A stretch of DNA of 33,724 nucleotides, taken from the NCBI GenBank assembly GCA_026692735.1, contig JAPLOD010000182.1, positions 1-33,724 on the forward strand, written 5' to 3'. This DNA is from Planctomycetota bacterium (GTDB lineage Bacteria; Planctomycetota; SZUA-567; H5-PLA8). Positions 1 through 7,418 of the stretch are shown here, piece after piece (the first letter of the stretch is position 1; each line of letters starts with the position of its first letter). Both the position numbers and the translations under genes were made by a program. The notes beneath the pieces were generated by a model. The model saw only the letters and a program-made list of their open reading frames with translations, was not told the DNA's origin and ran no database searches.

Positions 1-451
1 TCAGCTTGAGCTGCACCTCTTCGTTCGTGCCCGCCCGCCAGCGGGTCAGCTTCAGGACGCCTCCATTGGCTTCCTTCTCGGCGTCCCGAATCGCCACGGC
101 TATGCTCTTGCGGGCGTCGTCCGTAAAAAGCTTGCCGCCCACGCCCAGGATCACCTCGTCCACGTTCATCACGCCATCCGCCGGCGACTTTGCCCCGACA
201 TGCGTGACCAGAATCTGGCGGCTGGCCGTCGTGGTCCGCCCCTGCGCGCTATCGAGGAAATTCGCCGGCTTTGTGTAGATCCACCCGCGAAGCCCCGTGG
301 CGCCCAGATTGTAGGTCAACTTACGGTCAACTCCCTTCGTTTCTCATTTGGTCAGATCAGGCAGGACATCCGCTCCCACAACGGGAAAGCTCATCAGCAC
401 TGACAACGCCACCATTGTGAACCCGACTTGGGCCAGATTGTGCTTTCTCAT
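1..451 (-). pseudogene. DUF6288-type secreted PDZ-like protein, 5' end, interrupted by in-frame TGA
   Basis: The start is the ATG at 451-449. It gives a clear signal peptide (MRKHNLAQVGF, then a hydrophobic stretch ending near VVGADVLPDLTK). The frame then meets TGA at 346-344 and stays open to the window edge. The open part reads ETKGVDRKLTYNLGATGLRGW, followed by a PDZ-like segment containing SPADGVMNVDEVILGVGG. The N-terminal YNLGATGLRGW signature and the SPADGV segment are what I recognise of DUF6288 proteins, which are common in Planctomycetota and related phyla. In relatives I recall a glycine after DLTK, so GGA to TGA by one base is the likely lesion. The rest lies outside the window. 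It is divergent from the hydrolase at 693. It could be a true pseudogene, a sequencing error, or translation might restart downstream without export. Family assignment is from memory of the signature, not a search. Confidence 0.7.
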
Positions 452-586
452 TATCCGTCTCCTTGGACGCCTCGGCCTAGGATGGCCCAGTTGGCGTCCC
501 CCCGTTTTTAGGTCCAGTCGGAATGAGAGGTCCTCCGGCCTGAGACGAGTTACATACACCGACGCGTCCGTCGCAGACGAAGCGCG

Positions 587-616
587 TTTGCGACACACTT
601 ATGTCGCTATGCGACA
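587..616. promoter_or_regulatory. GCGACA/TGTCGC inverted half-sites in a divergent intergenic region
   Basis: Three copies of one 6-mer lie in 30 bp: GCGACA at 589-594, TGTCGC at 602-607 and GCGACA at 611-616. The last two form a perfect palindrome with a TAT spacer. The first two also face each other. They lie between the divergent starts at 451 (minus) and 693 (plus), a typical place for a dimeric repressor or activator site. No regulator gene is nearby, and function is inferred from symmetry only. Confidence 0.35.
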
Positions 617-692
617 GCGCTGCTTATCGGGATTCCTGCTGACATCCTGCCCGAACCTGCTATCCTGGTTGTCATTGATGACAGGTGCGCTC

Positions 693-2027
693 ATGCGTGG
701 ATGCCGCGTTGTCCTGGTGACGGCAGTCATTCTCTTCGGCTTGCTCGAAGCAGCCGAAGAGGCGGGGAGCAAGCCGCTTACGTCGCTCCAGATGGAGGCG
801 TTGGTCAAGCGCTACGTCGAGGGCGATGCGGCGGAGCGCCAGAAAGTGCTGGGCGAGTGTGCTGGCGCCGACGCGCTGAAGGCCGCCGGGGATGTGAAGG
901 CATGGTCGGGGAAGATCCTCGCGGCGCTCCAGAAGAAGGGGCCACGGATGAACCCCGTCCCCACGGACCTGCTCGCCAGACTCGATGGCGACCGCCTCAA
1001 GATGTGCAAGATGCTGGGCGTCGGCACCTCGCCGGTTGCGACCCTTGAGAGCGCGGTCGGCCAGGTTCGCACGGTCGTGCTGGACGGCAGGATGCCGCGC
1101 TCGCCCGTGGTCATCTACCTGCATGGCGGCGGCCACGTCCCCCCTGACCATCCCGGCGAGAAAGACAACGAGATGGCCTGGACCTGGGGCCTGAAGCGTT
1201 CGGCGATGATCAAGTGCGCCCCCTTCAAGCTTCTGCCGCGTTGCGTGGATGACAAAGCCGTCAATGCCTGGGTGATTCCTTCCGGCCCGCAGGCCGTCAA
1301 CGCCGTGCTTGACGCGCTCCTGCGCACGTGTGCGGTTGACCCCGACCGCATCTACCTGATGGGCAGTTCCATGGGCGGCTTCGGCGCGTGGTATTTCGCC
1401 TCGATAGAAGCCGACCGCTTTGCCGCCGTCGCAAGCCTGGGTGGCGGGTGTACCGTGAACGACAACGGCTTTGCCAACTACTGCAATCTCGATTTTGGCG
1501 CGTTCGTCGGCGAACAGGATACCGCCGCCGACCGTCTTGGCGGTTCGCGCCGCGGCCGCGACACACTTAAGACGCTCAATGACAAGACCCCCGCTGGCTA
1601 CAAGTGCTTCTACAAGGAGTACGCAGGCGTGGGCCACAATCTGCCGGACAAGGTCTACGCCGACGTGGATTCCTTTCTGAAAGACAAAGCCCGCCAGGCG
1701 TACCCGCGAGTCGTGGTGTGGCATCCTGTCGTGGCGTGGAAGCCCCGGTTCTACAATCTGGCCATCCCCGCGCCCAAGGAAGGGATGTCCGTCAAGGCGG
1801 AGATGGGCAAGGACAACACCGTCACCGTGACCAGCGAGAATGTTCCCGCGCTGACCGTCTACCTGAACGAGCAGTTAGCCGACTTCAAGAAGCCGCTGAA
1901 GGTCGTGTGGAACGGCAAGGAAGCTTTCGCCGGCATTCTTTCCCCCTGCCTGTCCGTCGTGCTGGAGACGCTCGGCGATCGCTGCGACCCAGGCATGTTC
2001 TACTCGGCCAAAGTCAGCTTGCGGTAA
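693..2027 (+). CDS. Secreted alpha/beta hydrolase (esterase / prolyl-oligopeptidase-like)
   Basis: This 444-residue protein probably hydrolyses an ester outside the cytoplasm. The N-terminus MRGCRVVLVTAVILFGLLEA is a signal peptide. An alternative start is the in-frame ATG at 678; neither has a good ribosome site. HGGGH near residue 150 is the oxyanion-hole motif. GSSMGG holds the nucleophile (about Ser226). GEQD and GVGHN supply the likely acid and histidine. A C-terminal beta-rich region of about 100 residues (from WHPVVAWKPRFY to SAKVSLR) looks like the non-catalytic tail often fused to such hydrolases in Planctomycetota, where it carries a sentence-like pattern of VYLNE, VVWNGKEAF and LETLGDRCDPGMF. 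The longer reading frame upstream (from 348) covers the divergent promoter region and is unlikely to be translated. The substrate cannot be told. Confidence 0.85.
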   Translation: MRGCRVVLVTAVILFGLLEAAEEAGSKPLTSLQMEALVKRYVEGDAAERQKVLGECAGADALKAAGDVKAWSGKILAALQKKGPRMNPVPTDLLARLDGDRLKMCKMLGVGTSPVATLESAVGQVRTVVLDGRMPRSPVVIYLHGGGHVPPDHPGEKDNEMAWTWGLKRSAMIKCAPFKLLPRCVDDKAVNAWVIPSGPQAVNAVLDALLRTCAVDPDRIYLMGSSMGGFGAWYFASIEADRFAAVASLGGGCTVNDNGFANYCNLDFGAFVGEQDTAADRLGGSRRGRDTLKTLNDKTPAGYKCFYKEYAGVGHNLPDKVYADVDSFLKDKARQAYPRVVVWHPVVAWKPRFYNLAIPAPKEGMSVKAEMGKDNTVTVTSENVPALTVYLNEQLADFKKPLKVVWNGKEAFAGILSPCLSVVLETLGDRCDPGMFYSAKVSLR

Positions 2028-2085
2028 CCACTGCGGACCATCGCGCCCCGGAGAAAAAGTCGTAAACGCGAAAGAGAGGAAACTG

Positions 2086-3144
2086 ATGAGATTCGCAGTT
2101 GCGCTCTGCATTCTCAGCCTCGCCCACAGCGCCTTCGCCGAAGACGCACGCCCTCCGCGCAAAGAGCTGGTTATCAACTACGGCGGAGGCGGGTGGAAAG
2201 ATGGCCAGGTGCAGGAGCCCTGCATCCTGGTCAACCCCAAGGACGCCACCAAGTTGATCATGATCTTTGCCGGAGCCGTAACGTCGGCCAAAGGCGGTGC
2301 TGGTGCGATCGCAAAAGCCTGGGCTGACATCTCCGAGCCTTTCACTTGGCATGAGGACGCCGGCAACCCGATTCTCAAGCCCGAACCTGCCATTCCGTTC
2401 GAGTCCCATTCCATTCGGCTCGATTCGGTCATCTATAACCAAGCGCTCGACGAATACTGGATCTATTACACAGGCCATAACGCGAAGACACATGTTGATG
2501 CCATCGGCCTCGCGACATGTCCCAGCGGGAAAGACGGCTACAGCGACGTAACCCTGGCAACTATGAAGCGCCACGCCGCCAATCCGATTCTCTCTCCGGG
2601 CGGCCAAGGCCGTGACGATGAAACGTTTGTCTCGCAGGGCGCGATCTTCCGCGAAAACGGCGTGTGGTACTCCTTCTATTCTTACCGAACCGCAACGCAG
2701 ACGCTGCCCGGAATTCGCCTCGCCACTTCGAGCGACGGCAAGCAATGGAAGAAAGAGCCTGGCCCCGACCTGCTCAGCGCCGGGCCCGAATCCCAGTACT
2801 ACGAATGGCATCAGGTCTACAAGATTGCCGATCGTTACGTGATGATGCTCGAAGCGTACAACGGGGGCACGCGTTGGCGGGCCAATGTCGCAATCAGTTC
2901 AAAACTCACCAAAGGCTGGAAGAAAGCGCCCATTGATCTCATTGACCAGACCCAATGGCCAGGCTACTCCGAGGACACGCAATTCCACATTGCCACACCC
3001 GCGATCTACAACATCAATAACAAATGGTACATGTACGTCCAGGCCGCGCACTCCGGTTACTACATCGTCCAGCACTGGGCGATGTACGGCATTGAGTTCG
3101 ATGACTACATGAGAAGGATACTCGCAATTCAGACCGGAAAGTGA
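2086..3144 (+). CDS. Secreted glycosyl hydrolase-like five-bladed beta-propeller (GH43/GH130-like fold)
   Basis: This is a 352-residue exported protein. Its signal peptide is MRFAVALCILSLAHSAFAE, cleaved after the AFA-type motif. A GAGAGG ribosome site lies upstream of the ATG. The body has repeated propeller-blade features: QEPCILVNP, WHEDAGNPIL, YWIYYTGHN, FVSQGAIFRENGVWYSFYSY and YEWHQVYKIADRYVMMLEAY. Their pattern of aromatic-rich strands and acidic residues matches the glycosidase five-bladed propellers (GH43/GH62/GH130 and unclassified relatives). I cannot assign a family or substrate. It follows the alpha/beta hydrolase by 58 bp on the same strand, so the two may be cotranscribed and act on one polymer. 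Confidence 0.75.
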   Translation: MRFAVALCILSLAHSAFAEDARPPRKELVINYGGGGWKDGQVQEPCILVNPKDATKLIMIFAGAVTSAKGGAGAIAKAWADISEPFTWHEDAGNPILKPEPAIPFESHSIRLDSVIYNQALDEYWIYYTGHNAKTHVDAIGLATCPSGKDGYSDVTLATMKRHAANPILSPGGQGRDDETFVSQGAIFRENGVWYSFYSYRTATQTLPGIRLATSSDGKQWKKEPGPDLLSAGPESQYYEWHQVYKIADRYVMMLEAYNGGTRWRANVAISSKLTKGWKKAPIDLIDQTQWPGYSEDTQFHIATPAIYNINNKWYMYVQAAHSGYYIVQHWAMYGIEFDDYMRRILAIQTGK

Positions 3145-3404
3145 GTGTGGATAGTGGCGCGGTGGTGGGCAATCTGCCTTATGAGCGCCCCTGGCCAATC
3201 AACTGGCGCTGTGCGCGGATACCGGCTACACGCGGGCGAAGCTGGGATGGGACTGCAGGCGGGAACGAAGTCAACCGCCTGGATGGCGCGCCCTTCGGCG
3301 GTGTCGTGCCGCTGGAGAAGGCGGGGTAGACTGCTGTGGGGCTGATGATCCAATCGGCGGGGCAGGGCTTCGTCCGAAGGCAGGGCGTGCTCAGAATGGT
3401 ATCG

Positions 3405-3456
3405 TGCACGTCCCTGATATTTCTGATATTTGCACGTCCCTGATATTCGTCATATT
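3405..3456. repeat. Two tandem copies of a 26-bp unit
   Basis: Unit 1 is at 3405-3430 and unit 2 at 3431-3456. Both begin with the identical 17-mer TGCACGTCCCTGATATT, followed by TCTGATATT or CGTCATATT. The unit therefore also contains internal TGATATT repeats. It ends 6 bp before the stop codon of the minus-strand gene at 3463. The rest of the gap 3145-3404 shows no gene I can support. Confidence 0.7.
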
Positions 3457-3462
3457 CCCAGA

Positions 3463-4155
3463 TCAAGATCCTGACCGCCATCCGGTTGACTCCGCCTCAA
3501 GTTGAAGGACGTCTGCGAGGCGGTAGTACAAACCAGTAAGCTTGCCGCGCTCGCCGGTGTAATCGTAGTAGGCCCCAACGATGGTCTCGTACAGTCCGGT
3601 CCTGTTCAGCCGAGTCAGTATACCGGAGAACAGCTCTTCCTGAATCCCAAGTTCCGCGCAGGCTTGCCGCTTTAGGTCTGACCAATAGCGATTGCAGCGG
3701 CCGAGATCATTCTCCTGTGATTGGCGCGGGAAACGTGCCTCAAAAGCTGCCATAGTGGTCAGGAGGCGAATCTCCCGAAATGATAATTCATCGAGAATCT
3801 GGAGAAGCTCTTCGTATTCCGTCTGGAACGAGACTGGCGGCTTTTCGGTGACGCCGGCAGCGAGCGGATTCGCGAAAAGTCTGATCTTCTCTCTCTGGCG
3901 TGTTTGCGCCGCGGAGCGTGCGGTAATCTCGCAACAATGAAAGAAGTCTTCCGAGTTGAGCAGCCGCTCAGGGATGATCGCACAATTCCGGCGCAGCGCG
4001 TCGAAGAAGGCCTCCGCTCGTTGCTTCTGGATATCGGTCCACGCTGCGGTTAACGCGACGTCAAGGTTCCCGCCGCCCGGAACAAAAGAGACGAGGTAAC
4101 GCATCCACGGGTTCTCGGCGTACGCCCCCGCTGTTTTCTGAACGGGATTGGCCAC
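3463..4155 (-). CDS. Unrecognised helical protein next to the element's left end
   Basis: I do not recognise this 230-residue protein. I chose the GTG at 4155-4153 (MANPVQKTAGAY by initiation) because AAGGA and a G-run lie just upstream on its strand. The longer open frame to 4284 runs into the tRNA-derived repeat. An ATG at 4104 (MRYLVSFVPGG) is another option. The protein has no signal peptide or membrane segment and is mostly helical. Its most family-like stretches are QTRQREKIRLFANPL and LQILDELSFREIRLLTTMA. Similar pairs of segments occur in hypothetical proteins of mobile and defence regions, but I cannot name the family. It lies on the chromosomal side of attL, convergent with the gene at 2086, and may be a remnant of an older insertion at the same tRNA. 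Confidence 0.65.
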   Translation of the reverse strand: MANPVQKTAGAYAENPWMRYLVSFVPGGGNLDVALTAAWTDIQKQRAEAFFDALRRNCAIIPERLLNSEDFFHCCEITARSAAQTRQREKIRLFANPLAAGVTEKPPVSFQTEYEELLQILDELSFREIRLLTTMAAFEARFPRQSQENDLGRCNRYWSDLKRQACAELGIQEELFSGILTRLNRTGLYETIVGAYYDYTGERGKLTGLYYRLADVLQLEAESTGWRSGS

Positions 4156-4216
4156 GTCCTTACCCCCCGCGCCATCACAACCTCCCAGCAAGCCAACACA
4201 CGCCGCGGGCGGGTCG

Positions 4217-4253
4217 GCCAATCGCCAATCCGCAATCCTCAATCCGCAATCGC
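4217..4253. repeat. Short AATCCGCAATC-type dispersed repeat, copy 1
   Basis: This tract consists of nearly periodic CCAATC/GCAATC words and contains TCCGCAATCC at 4229-4238. The same 10-mer and the same style of A/T-rich ATC periodicity recur at 25029-25060, in a different intergenic region and the same orientation. It abuts attL on the chromosomal side. Confidence 0.5.
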
Positions 4254-4256
4254 AAG

Positions 4257-4301
4257 TGGTATCCCCGGCGGGATTCGAACCCACGACCTCCGGTTTAGGA
4301 A
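4257..4301. repeat. attL: 45-bp copy of the 3' half of tRNA-Arg(CCT)
   Basis: These 45 bp are identical to 13534-13578, the anticodon loop to CCA end of the tRNA-Arg gene read on the minus strand. Upstream (4256) and downstream (4302) the identity stops at once. There is no 5' half of a tRNA here. This is the displaced 3' end of the original target tRNA gene and marks the left boundary of the inserted element. Confidence 0.95.
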
Positions 4302-4545
4302 GCTCAACCCGGCGGAGCGCAGCGCAACGGCTTTAGCGCGTATTACGAGTGGAAACAGCGACAATCGCAGACAGTCAACAGCGACAGACAACGACACTGA
4401 ATTACAGAAACCGGAAGTGGTTTCGGAAGTCGTTGCGCCCGCGCTGCCGGCCGATGAACGTGAACTCCTGGACCTGTGGCACCGGCTGGACGCCGCAGGC
4501 CGCGCCGCACTGTTGGCGACGGGCAAGGCCATGGTCAAGGGATAG
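4302..4545 (+). pseudogene. Displaced C-terminal coding piece of the integrase (80 codons), joined to int only in the circle
   Basis: When 13578 is joined to 4302, as excision would do, the integrase frame crosses the junction with codon AA|G (Lys) and runs 80 more codons to TAG at 4543-4545. The predicted tail starts LNPAERSATALARITSGN, has a polar linker, and ends with a helical segment containing ERELLDLWHRLDAAGR and ALLATGKAMVKG. Codon third positions in the last 35 codons are mostly G or C, as in the neighbouring genes. The pattern of W, spaced leucines and arginine is like the C-terminal helix seen on many integrases of this type. In the integrated state it has no start codon upstream except one late ATG, so it is probably not translated. 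That it is real coding sequence is inferred. Confidence 0.75.
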
Positions 4546-4919
4546 GTTGATGCAAGGAGATTGCCAAGGTGTACGGGGGTGCATTTCGCCACACTTGCGG
4601 AAAGAGCGCGTGGCTTGCCGTGAGGTCTTCGCTCGCCAAGCGCTTTCAGAAATTATGTAACGAAAGTCGTGCAGGACTTTGAGGGACTGAAGATGGCGAT
4701 GGTATCTCGGTTGGCTGGCATGACGACGCGCGGGCTTCGTGCTGCTCCTTGTCTACGGAGGCGCTACGGCGTCCAGGAATGACGATCTCGACGCGGGTGT
4801 ACCAAAGTGCCAGACGAGGCAGTGGACCTCGAAAACAAGCCATTGCAGGCCATTGGCGCCCCCCTACAGCGATGCTCAGTCGCGGGGGTACGGTTGTGGC
4901 AAGGGTCAGACAGAGCTTG

Positions 4920-4941
4920 CCGGCGGGTGCATCCCCGCTGG
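4920..4941. repeat. 8-bp stem hairpin
   Basis: CCGGCGGG at 4920-4927 can pair with CCCGCTGG at 4934-4941 (one G-T pair) around a 6-base loop. It lies directly before the first of two related composite hairpins. There is no T-run, so terminator activity is not implied. Confidence 0.45.
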
Positions 4942-4942
4942 T

Positions 4943-4978
4943 GTCGGGCGTTGTGCGGGCGTTCGCCTGCCGCCCGAC
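4943..4978. repeat. Composite hairpin, copy 1
   Basis: The outer stem pairs GTCGGGCG (4943-4950) with CGCCCGAC (4971-4978). A 4-base bulge (TTGT) leads to an inner stem of GCGGGC (4955-4960) with GCCTGC (4965-4970), closed by loop GTTC. The total is 14 pairs with one G-T. A second copy with compensating base changes is at 5036-5070. Confidence 0.65.
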
Positions 4979-5035
4979 GAAGGACCAGGACTCGGACAGA
5001 TGGACGACTCGGACGAAGGACACCTGATTAGCGGG

Positions 5036-5070
5036 GCTGGGCGTTTGCGGGCGTGTGCCTGCCGCCCAGC
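5036..5070. repeat. Composite hairpin, copy 2
   Basis: The outer stem pairs GCTGGGCG (5036-5043) with CGCCCAGC (5063-5070). A 3-base bulge (TTT) precedes an inner stem of GCGGGC (5047-5052) with GCCTGC (5057-5062), closed by loop GTGT. Compared with copy 1, two adjacent outer pairs differ on both strands (T-A/C-G versus C-G/T-A), so pairing is kept. It ends 30 bp before the start of the gene at 5101 and could affect its expression, or be a REP-like element. Confidence 0.65.
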
Positions 5071-5100
5071 CACAAATAGAACTGAATGGAGGTTCTTCCC

Positions 5101-5517
5101 ATGAGCGGCGAAGACGACGAAGACGACGAAGACGACGAACAGCCCGAAGTGCCAGGGACGGCTGGCGAGAGCGCGCGGGACTGCGATTCGTGCAGGTACT
5201 CGTGCTCGGCCGATGGGCTTGCGCAAGTGCACGTGCCGGTGTGCTGCCGATGCGCATCGCGCGGCGCATTTCTGCCGGCTGAGGTTGTGAAGGCAGCCTG
5301 CGACGGGAAGCCCTGCGGCTCGTTCCAAGCCAGGGCATCGTTGTCGGACTGTCAGCTTGGTACGCTGCGAAAGCAACAAGAGTCCATTGACGAGTTGGCT
5401 CGCAAGATTGCCTTCGGTTCGGTGGCGGATGAAGCCGCCGACAAGGCGGAGAAATCTTCTGCGGCCAGCGCCGCCTGCAGGCCGGCGCCCTTGCCGCCAA
5501 AAGGGGCATGGCTGTGA
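5101..5517 (+). CDS. Acidic, cysteine-rich small protein of the element, unknown function
   Basis: This 138-residue protein starts at the ATG preceded by GGAGG with an 8-base spacer. The N-terminus is an acidic run (DEDDEDDEDDE) encoded by near-perfect GAAGACGAC repeats. Residues of about 28 to 62 carry a cysteine cluster (CDSCRYSC, then CCRCASRG, then CDGKPCG), suggesting a structural metal site such as zinc. A helical segment follows (LRKQQESIDELARKIAFG), then a low-complexity Ala/Pro tail. I do not recognise the family. It is the first gene of the element's rightward gene series. In the circular form it would lie downstream of the integrase. The acidic repeat could be recent expansion, so the exact N-terminus is less certain than the body. 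Confidence 0.6.
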   Translation: MSGEDDEDDEDDEQPEVPGTAGESARDCDSCRYSCSADGLAQVHVPVCCRCASRGAFLPAEVVKAACDGKPCGSFQARASLSDCQLGTLRKQQESIDELARKIAFGSVADEAADKAEKSSAASAACRPAPLPPKGAWL

Positions 5518-5781
5518 ACTCAGCGCGGTCTGAGCGCCATCTCGGGAACATCGATCTCGGTGGCTTGCTTCGGCCGTGCGCCGTCGGGAGAATGTGCCCT
5601 TTCCGCCATTCTCCTGACACGCCGGTGGGTTTGGTCCGGGGAGCCAAACACTTGCCGGCAACCGCCGAATGACGGCGGCGGGGCTGCACGGTGCATCTTT
5701 CACCGCGCGCCACAGGCCTGGGAGCGGCCCCAGACGACTCGAACTCTCCCGGGCAACTTACCTCTGAGAAAGGAGAACGAC

Positions 5782-6195
5782 ATGGAAAATGCTAGACTTG
5801 GTTTGGGCTTGCTGGGCAGCGATTCGGGCGGCGGAATGGCGCCGAGCACAGGGTGGCCGATGGGCGCACGGAGGGGGCCGACGCACCTGGGCGTGGACGA
5901 CCTTTCCCGCGTGTCTGGTGTGAAGCAGGAAACTCTGCAACGCTTGTTGGACACGCACCCGGCTCTGCGGCGGTTGCGCATCCGGCTGAACGACGACGCC
6001 GAGCCTGCAGCGGTGTGGGGCGTGTGCGACGAAAAAGTGCGCGAGGTGCTGTCCGCGCTTGACCGGCTGCGCTTCAAACAGATCTTGCGAAACGAGGATT
6101 ACTTGGCGGGGCGCGTGCCCGATGCTTTCACCAGCCAGCAGCGAGAGTTGTTTGAGATCGAGTCGCGGTTTCCGGGCGCGCCGGACGTGCCATGA
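5782..6195 (+). CDS. Unrecognised element protein with a possible helix-turn-helix
   Basis: This is a 137-residue protein. The ATG at 5782 has AAAGGAG six bases upstream, which is why the longer open frame from 5560 is not used. After a glycine-rich N-terminus, residues of about 35 to 95 (LGVDDLSRVSGVKQETLQRL through VREVLSALDRLRF) have the rhythm of a helix-turn-helix followed by a dimerising helix, but I cannot confirm this without a profile search. Its stop overlaps the next start in ATGA, so the two proteins are translationally coupled and probably work together. No signal peptide or membrane segment is visible. Confidence 0.65.
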   Translation: MENARLGLGLLGSDSGGGMAPSTGWPMGARRGPTHLGVDDLSRVSGVKQETLQRLLDTHPALRRLRIRLNDDAEPAAVWGVCDEKVREVLSALDRLRFKQILRNEDYLAGRVPDAFTSQQRELFEIESRFPGAPDVP

Positions 6196-6407
6196 GCGGA
6201 TCAATGATGCCGTTGGTGGAGTCGTTGAAAACGCCGGCAGTCGGCGACGAGCTACTCCGCCAGAACGCGGCGCATCCTGGGCTGGCTGACGACGCTCTGG
6301 TAGCGGCGACAATGGCGGCTTTGCCCAGCGGATTTGCAAGCGTGGCGCACGCGCGCGACGTGCTCAAGCGCCTCGTGGACGGCGGGATCATCGTGCGGCT
6401 GAGGTGA
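6192..6407 (+). CDS. Small unrecognised protein coupled to the preceding gene
   Basis: This 71-residue protein starts in the ATGA overlap with the gene ending at 6195. It is predicted all-helical with a short C-terminal strand (GGIIVRLR). The segment ASVAHARDVLKRLVDGGIIVRL looks like a helix plus wing of a small winged-helix domain; this is a guess from the pattern. It has no transmembrane segment. Its G/C-ending codon use matches its neighbours, and the coupling supports it being real. Confidence 0.6.
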   Translation: MSGSMMPLVESLKTPAVGDELLRQNAAHPGLADDALVAATMAALPSGFASVAHARDVLKRLVDGGIIVRLR

Positions 6408-6543
6408 GGCCAGTCCTTGGCTGGATTGACCGGCTCGAAGTGTGGTAGAGTAAAAAGCTGGGGATAGGCTTGCAACCGAAAAGCGCGCAAGTCCAACGCG
6501 CCTTCCCTGGCTTCAACCTTGGACGCGCAAAGGACACGCGCCA

Positions 6544-7305
6544 ATGACCACCGCAGCACCCATCCCCACTACCAGGGCACAGCAACGAGACATACTTGCA
6601 CGACAACTCGGAAAGCTCACAGACGCTCAACGGCTGGAGATGCTGGCGGAATGTCTGGGCAGGATTCAAAAATGGCACGAGGGTCTCAATCGTGACGCTG
6701 CGCTTCTTGAGTCTGGACGGCTGCCTATTGGGGATCCCAAAGACTTTGATGCTCTCGGCGGTTGCCGGCATGAAGCCGCACATGATCTGGCCTTGCTTTT
6801 GACCAGAGACGAGAAGATTGGGGCTTTCCTACGATCAGAGGGCATGGTACTTGAAAAGCTGCGGGAAGCCATGAGACATCTTGCAGAACGGAACTACTGC
6901 GAAGCCAGCACGCTAGACATTAGACCCGAAATCTTAGACGGCCAGAACTACGTGCGCATGGTTTTGAAAGTGCTGGACGCCGCACCCGCCGCCGGACAGC
7001 CGGCCGCTGAGACGCCACCACCGCCGCCGCGAGGCAAGCGGCAACGCCTCGATTGGCCAACACTCCAAAAGAAGGGACACGACCTTCTGAGAAGGGCGCA
7101 ACGCCAGAGAGAGCTACTAAGCGCTGAAGTTGTCGCTGACCGACTGGGGCTTAGGTCGAAAGCACAGGTAGTGAGGCTGACTGAATGGGCGCCGTATCTC
7201 GCATGGAAGGCGCAGTACACAACACGCAAGCTGCGCATCAGCCGCAACTCGGGGATTCTGGCCATCCTCAACGACCCAGACCGTGATGACGCCAACGAAG
7301 AGTGA
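6544..7305 (+). CDS. Unrecognised 253-residue element protein
   Basis: AAAGGA lies nine bases before the ATG. The N-terminal half (to about residue 145) is helical and rich in charged residues (QRDILARQLGKLTDAQRL; KLREAMRHLAERNY). A proline-rich linker follows (ETPPPPPRGKRQR). The C-terminal domain (about 170-245) contains LLSAEVVADRLGLRSKAQ, which resembles the start of a small DNA-binding helix-turn-helix, then a basic strand region (TTRKLRISRN). A linker joining two domains and its place upstream of the primase-helicase suggest a replication accessory or regulator, but this is inference only. There is a 136-bp gap before it and a 113-bp gap after it. Confidence 0.6.
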   Translation: MTTAAPIPTTRAQQRDILARQLGKLTDAQRLEMLAECLGRIQKWHEGLNRDAALLESGRLPIGDPKDFDALGGCRHEAAHDLALLLTRDEKIGAFLRSEGMVLEKLREAMRHLAERNYCEASTLDIRPEILDGQNYVRMVLKVLDAAPAAGQPAAETPPPPPRGKRQRLDWPTLQKKGHDLLRRAQRQRELLSAEVVADRLGLRSKAQVVRLTEWAPYLAWKAQYTTRKLRISRNSGILAILNDPDRDDANEE

Positions 7306-7379
7306 ACAAACACAGAGCGTTTATGAACAAAAATACCTCGCAGACTCCGCTGACTTAGTGAACAGCCTGCCATAGGTGA

Positions 7380-7398
7380 GGGCGCCACTTTGGCGTCC
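7380..7398. promoter_or_regulatory. 8-bp hairpin upstream of the coupled replication genes
   Basis: GGGCGCCA at 7380-7387 pairs with TGGCGTCC at 7391-7398 (one G-T) around loop CTT. It ends 7 bases before the GGAGG of the gene at 7419, so it could shape translation of the 7419-7628-8032 series. There is no T-run. Confidence 0.4.
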
Positions 7399-7418
7399 GC
7401 ACTGTGGAGGTTGCTCGA

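Larger units (their letters stand above)
4546..5100. other. Mostly non-coding left-end region with structured repeats
   Basis: No gene of good quality is visible. One weak candidate is a 37-codon GTG-started frame at 4569-4682 with AAGGAG nine bases upstream; its product is not recognised. From 4920 to 5070 the sequence holds three strong hairpins, listed separately. In the circular form this region would lie immediately downstream of the integrase gene. Confidence 0.5.

Noticed and set aside
344-346. TGA in the DUF6288 frame as a selenocysteine codon
   Set aside because: No SECIS-like hairpin follows, and the family has glycine rather than cysteine at this position as far as I know.
4257-4336. 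A second tRNA gene at the left boundary
   Set aside because: Only the 3' half is present; the sequence after 4301 cannot form the 5' half of a tRNA.
4569-4682. 37-codon frame with a good AAGGAG site as a gene
   Set aside because: No family, low complexity of evidence, and it lies in a structured region; mentioned only in the region note.
6426-6454. TTGACC plus TAGAGT or AGTAAA as a promoter before 6544
   Set aside because: Spacing of 14 bp for the better -10, or a very poor -10 at 17 bp; not enough to claim.
7302-7365. Repeated TGAACA words as a second iteron set
   Set aside because: Only three copies with irregular spacing, and one is part of the preceding gene's stop region.
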